From NCBI GenBank assembly GCA_030618925.1, contig JAUXCK010000143.1, positions 1 through 7,003 of the forward strand: a stretch of 7,003 bases of DNA. The letters are read 5' to 3'. The stretch comes from Desulfobacteraceae bacterium (GTDB lineage Bacteria > Desulfobacterota > Desulfobacteria > Desulfobacterales > SURF-7). The stretch's first letter is position 1. Each line of letters opens with the position of its first letter. The position numbers and the translations under genes are program-made. The notes under the pieces are model-generated. The model had not been told where the DNA came from. It searched no databases and saw nothing but the letters and a program-made list of their open reading frames with translations. This document shows, in pieces, positions 1 to 7,000 of this stretch.

Positions 1-824
1 CTGAACATCAGACCTGCAACCTCAGCCTGATTGTGAATGATTCAGATTATCCGTTTATTGACAGCCACCGAATCAAAGACGTGCCTGTGGTGCCTGTGGC
101 CATGGTTCTGGAGTGGTTTTCAAGAGCGGCCCAATCCTGTCGTCCGGATCTGGATTTTGCCATGTGTAAAAACCTTCAGGTTCTAAAGGGGATTCAACTG
201 AATGATTTTGCCACTACCGGTGATCTTTTTAAATTCTTCTGCAAACAAACATCCAACGGAAACGGGTCAACAATTGACTTTCAAATCCCGGGCACAAATG
301 GCGTCCCTTATTACAGGGCAACTGTTGAAATGATCGAAAAAGACCAGAACATGACAGCGCCATCCACCTGGAATTTCGATCATAAGCTTACCCCCTGGCC
401 CTGGGAAATTTCTGAAATATATGAGAGTAAGCTTTTCCACGGTCCTGACTTTCAGGTCATTCATTCTCTTGAAGGCATCTCTGATAATGCCGCCTCTGCA
501 ATCCTTTTGGGAACTGAGGAAATGAACTGGCCCGGTGGTCTGTGGAAAACGGATGTGGCGGCTATTGACGGCGGGTTGCAGCTAGCCATTTTGTGGGGGA
601 TTCGCCTTTTGGGGAAACAATCCCTGCCGACTAAAATCGAATCCTATTTTAATTACCGGGATGGCCTTGCCAAAGGTCCTGTCCATTGCCAGCTCATAGG
701 GCAGGCAGTTGACGGTAACCGCACTATTTCGGACATCTCTTTTTTTGATGAACAGGGAAACCGGTTTGCCGGAATGTGTGGTGTGGAAATGCATATGTTG
801 TCCGATGCAGATTCAAAAAAATAA
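1..824 (+). CDS. pfaA: PfaA-like PUFA/polyketide synthase, C-terminal dehydratase part (5' end outside window)
   Basis: This is the last 273 complete codons (reading from base 3) of a larger protein; the frame is open to the left edge, so the GTG at 33 is most likely an internal valine, not a start. The fragment reads as a polyketide-type dehydratase (PS-DH, double hotdog). Numbering from the first complete codon, H22 with P31 forms the HxxxGxxxxP-like motif (Asp replaces the Gly). A block at about 140-157 (LFHGPDFQ) matches the second-hotdog GYxYGPxFQ motif, and D189 with Q193 forms the DxxxQ catalytic motif. In Pfa systems such a domain closes PfaA after KS, acyltransferase, tandem ACPs and ketoreductase, and removes water from the beta-hydroxyacyl chain in the cytoplasm. 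The pfaC-like gene downstream supports the assignment. The upstream domains are not visible, so another PKS or lipid-synthase subunit ending in a DH remains possible. Stop TAA at 822-824. Confidence 0.78.
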   Translation, partial: EHQTCNLSLIVNDSDYPFIDSHRIKDVPVVPVAMVLEWFSRAAQSCRPDLDFAMCKNLQVLKGIQLNDFATTGDLFKFFCKQTSNGNGSTIDFQIPGTNGVPYYRATVEMIEKDQNMTAPSTWNFDHKLTPWPWEISEIYESKLFHGPDFQVIHSLEGISDNAASAILLGTEEMNWPGGLWKTDVAAIDGGLQLAILWGIRLLGKQSLPTKIESYFNYRDGLAKGPVHCQLIGQAVDGNRTISDISFFDEQGNRFAGMCGVEMHMLSDADSKK

Positions 825-830
825 GGAGGT
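823..830 (+). promoter_or_regulatory. Perfect Shine-Dalgarno sequence overlapping the pfaA stop, without a proper gene behind it
   Basis: AAGGAGGT is fully complementary to the 3' end of 16S rRNA and overlaps the pfaA stop codon, as expected for a translationally coupled next gene. The only start at usable spacing is TTG at 842, which opens six codons and stops at 860-862. No ATG or GTG opens a longer frame here. It may be a relic of a lost downstream gene, a leader-peptide site, or chance. Confidence 0.5.
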
Positions 831-864
831 TAATCATCAATTTGAGTCATTTTCTTAACTAACC

Positions 865-960
865 GAAAAAAAAACTAACTTGAAACTTGAAGCCTGAAAG
901 GGTATCATAGATATCTTCTAAAAGCATATCTGCCATTATCGGGTTTCAAGTTTTTTTTTC
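865..960 (+). repeat. Imperfect inverted repeat / long hairpin between pfaA and pfaC, possible terminator or attenuator
   Basis: The left arm (865-886) and right arm (943-960) are perfectly complementary over 18 pairs apart from a four-base bulge at 875-878; the outer half is A9 against T9 and the inner half is CTTGAAAC against GTTTCAAG. A tandem 7-mer (ACTTGAA at 878-884 and 885-891) lets the right arm pair instead with 885-894 (ten pairs, one G-U), which frees T952-959 as a U-tract like that of an intrinsic terminator. A small inner hairpin is possible between 909-914 and 926-931. The loops are long (47-56 bases) and the stem is weak, so termination would be partial at best. An mRNA processing or attenuation role between the two synthase genes is equally plausible. 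The pairing is seen directly; the role is inferred. Confidence 0.55.
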
Positions 961-1030
961 AAACAATCGATGCCAACAGGCAATTTACTTTTTAAATTTC
1001 TTCTTGACAAAAATGATGATTAATTTCTAA

Positions 1031-1037
1031 AGAGGAG
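1031..1037 (+). promoter_or_regulatory. Ribosome binding site of the pfaC-like gene
   Basis: AGAGGAG ends nine bases before the ATG at 1047. The nearest in-frame stop upstream is TGA at 1017-1019 and no other ATG, GTG or TTG lies in frame between, so this site fixes the start of the large downstream protein. Confidence 0.85.
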
Positions 1038-1046
1038 CGTTCATTA

Positions 1047-4000
1047 ATGAATTTTGAACCTATTGCTATCATCGGGCAATCATGTGTCCTTCCGGGCGCA
1101 TTAACCCCACAGCAACTGGTTGATCTGGTTCTCGAAGGCAAAGACGTCTTATCAACCGTTCCCAAAGGATACTGGCGAACCGACCCGCACCTGGTTTTAA
1201 CACACTCACCGAAAAATGCAAAAGATCAAACATGGTCGGACAGAGGCGGTTATGTCCGGGGGTTTGAATCTGTTTTCAGCCCTGAGGGGTTTGCCATCTC
1301 CCCAGATGAAATTCTGCAGTATGACCCCCTTGTTTTGTGGGTCCTTCATACGGCCCGAGAAGCCTTGACGGATGCAGGCTGTTTGGGAAATACCGGTTTG
1401 AAAACCGGAATAATATTTGGCAATCTCTCCTACCCTTCTCACGGTGTGACAAAATTTTCAGAAGCAGTGTGGCTTTCGGCCCAGGGGGAAAACTTTCTGC
1501 AGGGAAAGGCAGTAGAACTGGCGGGTATCGAACGACCGCATCCTTTAAACCGTTTCATGTCAGGTCTTCCCGCTCACATTGGTGCAAGCGCTCTGGAATT
1601 GGATGCCGACAGTTTTGCCCTTGACGCCGCCTGTGCCTCTTCCCTGTATGCCATTAAACTGGCCTGCGACCAGCTGCATGACCGGAAAGCGGATGTGATG
1701 CTGGCCGGCGGCGTAAACCGGGCCGACGACCTCATCATCCACATTGGATTCTGTGTCCTGCAGGCCATGAGCCACACAGGCCGAAGCCGTCCTTTTCACA
1801 AGGATGCGGACGGTTTGATGCCGGCTGAAGGAGCAGGTTTTGTGGCCCTGAAACGACTGGATGACGCGATTTCCGCAGGGGATACCATTCATGGTGTGAT
1901 CCGGGCCGTGGGACTTTCCAACGACGGCAGAGGCCATGGTCTCCTGGTGCCATCCACCGAGGGACAGGAGCGGGCGATGCGCACGGCTTACAAAATGTCC
2001 GGGCTAACGCCTTCGGATATATCTTTGATAGAGTGCCATGCAACCGGGACCATGGTGGGTGATGAAATAGAAGTCAAAAGTACGACCAACATCTTTGAAG
2101 GCCTGAAAGGTGTTCCCATCGGCACGATCAAATCAAACATTGGTCATCCAATCACGGTATCCGGCATAGCCGGCCTAATAAAAGTTTTGGGCGCATTCAA
2201 AGCCGGCATCCGGCCAAAAACCCTTCATGTAGAAGAACCGCTTGAGAGCATAAAAAACTCTCCTTTCCGACTGCTCTTTGAAAATGAACCCTGGGAATCA
2301 GTATCTCCCCGAAGGGCTGCCATCAGCAATTTTGGTTTTGGCGGAAATAATGCCCACCTGATCGTGGAGGAATGGACAAAATCTTCGACCAAATCTCCCA
2401 AGAAATCTGTTTCTCCCCCAAAAGATGAGATTGCCATTGTCGGGATGGGAACCATCGTAGCTGACACAATTGGAAAAGAGGCTTTTGCACATGCACTTTT
2501 TTCAGGGAGCTCCCGGCTGCGGAAAATGGATGACGGCAGGTTCGGGGGATTTACCGAATCCATCCAACTGCCCCTTCTGGGCCTTAATTTCCCGCCTGCA
2601 GATCTTGAACAGACACTCCCTCAGCAATTGCTGATACTCAAAGCCGCCATGGAGGCGATGTCAGAGGTGGGGAAACTCCCCAGGGAGCGCACCTGTCTTT
2701 TTGCTGGAATGGGATGCGACGCAGAGGTGTCGCGCGGTGCCCTGGGCTGGAGACTAAAGCAGCTCGTTCAGGACTGGACGGGGACGACAGACCTGACCCT
2801 TTTTGAGGATTGGATTTCAAACACCAAAACCCAAATCAACCCTTATGGGAAAGCACCCGCTGTGCTCGGGGCAATGCCCAACATCGTTGCAAATCGTATT
2901 TCAAGCCAGTTTGATATCGCCGGTCCCGGATTTTCCATATCATCAGAAGAGCTGTCCGGTATCAGAGGGCTCAATCTGGCCATCCGTTCCCTTAGCGCAG
3001 GAGAGATGGATGCAGCCGTTGTATGCGCGGTTGACATCAGCTGTGAGCAGGTCCACGAAACTGCTGCAAAGGAAGTGCTTGAAAAAGAAAAACAGATCCC
3101 GGGGGATGCGGCCATCGTCCTGATCCTGAAACGGGTTGATGATGCACGCCGTGACGGAAATACAATCTATGCTGTGTTCTCAGATGAAACTGATCGGGCC
3201 GCTGATCTGAAAATGGGGTCAGGAGACGGCAGGATAAGGCTTGAACCTCTTTTTGGACATGCCCATGCCGCTTCAGGATTGGTCTACATTGCTGCTGCCG
3301 GCCTGGCCTGTCGACAAAAAGCCATACCGGCCGATAAAAACGCCTCTCCGTGGCAGACCTCCCGGGGCGCCAGATCCATTGACATCTCCATTAACGCAAT
3401 GGGCGGCACATCGGCGGTCATCCGTATGGTGGAGGACACCAAAGCACCTCCTGATCCGCTTTGCCTGGAGCAGGTTCCTGAACTCCCTTATAAAACGGAT
3501 ACTGAAAACAGGAAGATAGAGATGACAAAAAAAGATAAAGACATAAATAAAAAAAACGAAGGGCTTAAACACACAACGAAAATATACAAGATTCATCCGC
3601 CCCTTGTTAAATTTCCTCCCCTGCCTTCAGGGCAGGAAGAGAAAGCAGTAAAGGCGTCTCCTCCGGCACATGAATCCGTCTCTGACGCCGGCACCCAAAT
3701 CATGACCCCTCCACCTTCCCTGCCTTCTGTTATGGGAAAAACCGAAATCGGTACCCACCCGCCGGATGCCGGGGTCGGCGCTGAAATAATCAATACTTCT
3801 GTAAACAAAGAACCCGTCCCGCCTGCTTCTGTTGTACCGGCTCCGGGGGACGGGCATGGCACAGTCGCTTGCCCGGCAGATGCGCCTGACACTGAAATTT
3901 TACACGTTATCACCCAACAAAGTAAAGACATCTCAACAGCGCACCAGGCATTTTTGGAACAGAGTGCCGAGACACACAAGCAATTTCTTGAACAGCGGGA

Positions 4001-7000
4001 GAATGCATTGTCCATTCTTACCCGGGCCGGTCTTACTCAATCCGGAGATCAGCTTGAACCCTATCCGGAAGAATTGACTTCCCCCTTTCCGGAAGGCATG
4101 GAAGCGGCTCAGGGTGCAACCGCCCCTTTTCAGATGGAAAATCTTGAAACACCTGCTGTGACGAAACCATTGTCCGGGCCTCCTGCCGAAGCCCATATAC
4201 CGGCCCGGATCAAACCGGCCGAGCTGACAAGAGAACCCTCTGAAACAGCAAAAATTGAACAAAAGGCCATAGATGAGACAACACCTGCGGGCCTTTCCGA
4301 ACCCCCGTTAAAACCAGAAAAAAGTGATGCCCCCCAGGGGAAAAAACCAACGGCCATGGAAGCATTGAGGGCGCAGTTCAAAAATCCCGTTCTGATCGAG
4401 CCAAAAGGCCCCACCTTTGAGCGGGAGCAGCTGAAAATACTTGCCTCAGGAAAAATTTCAAAAGTATTCGGCCCGCTCTTCGAACAGCAGGATGACCACA
4501 AACTCCAGGTGCGGCTGCCGGAAGAGCCCCTGTTGCTTGCGGACAGAATCATAGGAATAGACGCAGAACCGGGTTCCATGGGAAAAGGCATCCTGTGGAC
4601 AGAAACAGATGTTGCCAAAAACGCCTGGTACCTCCATGACATCTATATGCCCGGCGGCATTACCATCGAGTCAGGGCAATGCGACCTGACCCTCATCTCC
4701 TACCTGGGGATAGATTTTCTAAACAAGGGCAAACGGGTCTACCGGCTGCTGGGCTGTGATCTTATGTACTATGGAACCCCGCCAAAAACCGGTGACACCC
4801 TGTGTTATCAGATCCATGTCGACGGCCATGCGAGACTGGGCGATCAACGCATGTTTTTTTTCCACTATGACTGCAGGGTCAATGGAGAACTCCGTCTTTC
4901 CGTTCGAAATGGCCAGGCTGCCTTTATCACCCAGAAAGAAGCAGACGAAGCCCCGGGTGTGATCTGGAATCCTGAAACCGCTGAATATAAACCGGACAAT
5001 GAGGCCCGGGTCGATCCTCCGGCAGTGGTTTGCACCCGTAACAAATTTTCCAGGAAACAAGTTGAGGCCTTTGCCCATGGAAAGGGATATGAGTGTTTTG
5101 GACCGGGTTTTGAAAATATGGCCTCCCATTCCAAAACACCTAAAATCCCTCCGGGTATGATGCTTCTCATAGATAAAATTGGTGAATTTGACCCCAGTGG
5201 CGGGCCATGGAAGCGGGGATATATCCGGGCGGAAAACAAGCTTGCACCGGATGCCTGGTATCTGCCCGGTCATTTCAAAAATGACCCCTGCATGCCGGGA
5301 AATCTTATGGCTGAAGCCTGCATGCAGCTCCTGGCTTTTTACCTGGCGGCAATGGGGTTTACCATCAGTAGAGATGGGTGGCGATTTGATCCGGTCCCTG
5401 ATGAAGTCTTTGAGGCCAAGTGCCGCAGCCAGATCACACCTGAGAATAAGGAACTGACATACGAGGCATATATCGAGGAAATCATTGTGGTGGACGGCCT
5501 TTACCCGACAGTGTTTGCTGATCTTGCCGCCACCTGTGACGGACGGATAAGCCTATATATCCGCCGCCTGGGTGTACGCCTGGTCCCGGACTGGCCCCTT
5601 GAGTGCTGGCCCCACCTCCTTGAAAATTATGAAGAGACAAAGCCGGTGGCTGTCAGTAATAATTTTCAGTTTGGGTATAAATCCTTATTGTCCTGCGCCT
5701 GGGGAAAACCGTCGGATGCGTTTGGTGATCTTGGAAAACATTTTGATAAAGGGCATCATATTGCACGGCTGCCAAGCCCGCCATACCACTTTATGACACG
5801 CGTCACCCGTATCGATGCGACCATGGGTGCAATGCAAAGAAAGGGTGAAGTGGCTGAGGTGGAATATGATATTCCGGCAGATGTATGGTATTTTGATGAA
5901 AATGGAAATCGCACCATGCCCTTTTGTGTTTTAATGGAGGTTGCCCTGCAACCTTGCGGATGGCTGTCTGTATTTGAAGGCGGCGTGGCCATCTCGGAAG
6001 AACCTCTGCTTTTCAGAAACCTGGATGGCACCGGCACTCAGCATGTGGAGATCATCCCGGATACGGGTACGATTCTTACCCGATCAAAGCTGACAAGTAT
6101 CTCCAAAATTAAGGGCATGGCATTGTTCAACTTTGATGTAGAATGCTTTGTGGGAGACACCCTGGTCTATTCAATGAAGACCGGATTTGGTTTTTTCTTG
6201 AAAAAGGCGTTTGAGGAACAGTTTGGCCTGCCCATGAGCGATGACGTGAAGAAAAAAGTGACTGAAGAATTCAACAAGCCTTCTGATTTTACGATTGATC
6301 TCACAAAACGGCCGGCGCGTTATTGTGGCAAAACCCTTCGCCTCGCCAAACCCATGCTTCTTATGCTGGATCGCATCACCGGCTACTGGCCCGAAGGGGG
6401 TGAAAAAAATCTTGGAAAGCTCCGTGCTGAAAAAGACGTTAATATCCATGAATGGTTTTTCAAATCTCACTTCTTTCAAGACCCGGTTCAGCCCGGTTCA
6501 CTGGGGATTGAAGCACTCATTCAGCTTCTGCAGTTTTATATGATTCATGAAAACATGGATGATGGCATCCAAAACCCGAGATTTGAATCCATTGCCATTG
6601 ATAAACCCATCACATGGCGATACCGCGGTCAGGTCGTCCCCATAAATAAACTGATCAGTTCAGAACTTGATATTATCGAGGTGGGAAGGGATGAAAAAGG
6701 CCCATTTGCAGTTGCTGAAGGCTGGTTATGGGTGGATGGCAGACGAATCTACCATGTAAAAGATATGACTGTGCGTATTGTAGAAGGTGATCCACCCCTG
6801 GAACCGGATACAAGATCTGATATAACTGAATCTGCGGGCATTGATATCTCTGATACGGCAGGGCAGGAGAATCAGGCCCTTAAAAAGGAAGTGGCCCGCC
6901 AGATCAATGTCCATCCTTCCAGCATCGGAATGTCTGAAGATGGAAATACTGCATTTTGCGAATCCATGCCGTTGAACATTTTCCCGGTGATGATAACCAA

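Noticed and set aside
33..35. GTG at 33 as the true start of a stand-alone dehydratase gene
   Set aside because: The frame is open upstream to the edge, no Shine-Dalgarno precedes the GTG, and the upstream residues lead straight into the hotdog fold, so it is an internal codon.
865..960. Miniature transposable element (MITE) with terminal inverted repeats
   Set aside because: The arms are imperfect and A/T-tract dominated, no target-site duplication is seen in the flanks, and only one copy is present in the window.
1004..1032. TTGACA at 1004-1009 as the -35 box of a pfaC promoter
   Set aside because: At 16-18 base spacing the -10 region reads about CTAAAG, a poor match, and it would fall on the ribosome binding site, leaving no room for a transcript start before it.
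3620..3636. Small perfect hairpin (6-bp stem, 5-base loop) in the linker coding region as a terminator
   Set aside because: No T-tract follows, it sits inside an intact coding frame, and a stem of this size is expected by chance.
4130..4642. 170-residue open frame on the minus strand
   Set aside because: It lies wholly inside the pfaC-like gene, opposite the linker and conserved dehydratase codons, has no recognisable domain and is a Ser/Gly-rich product of antisense codon bias.
4719..5273. 184-residue open frame on the minus strand
   Set aside because: It is antisense to conserved PfaC dehydratase sequence and its translation resembles no family I know.
6482..6500. Tandem CCCGGTTCA-like 9-mers
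   Set aside because: They encode the conserved DPVQPGSL active-site segment of DH2; the similarity follows from the protein sequence, not from a DNA repeat element.
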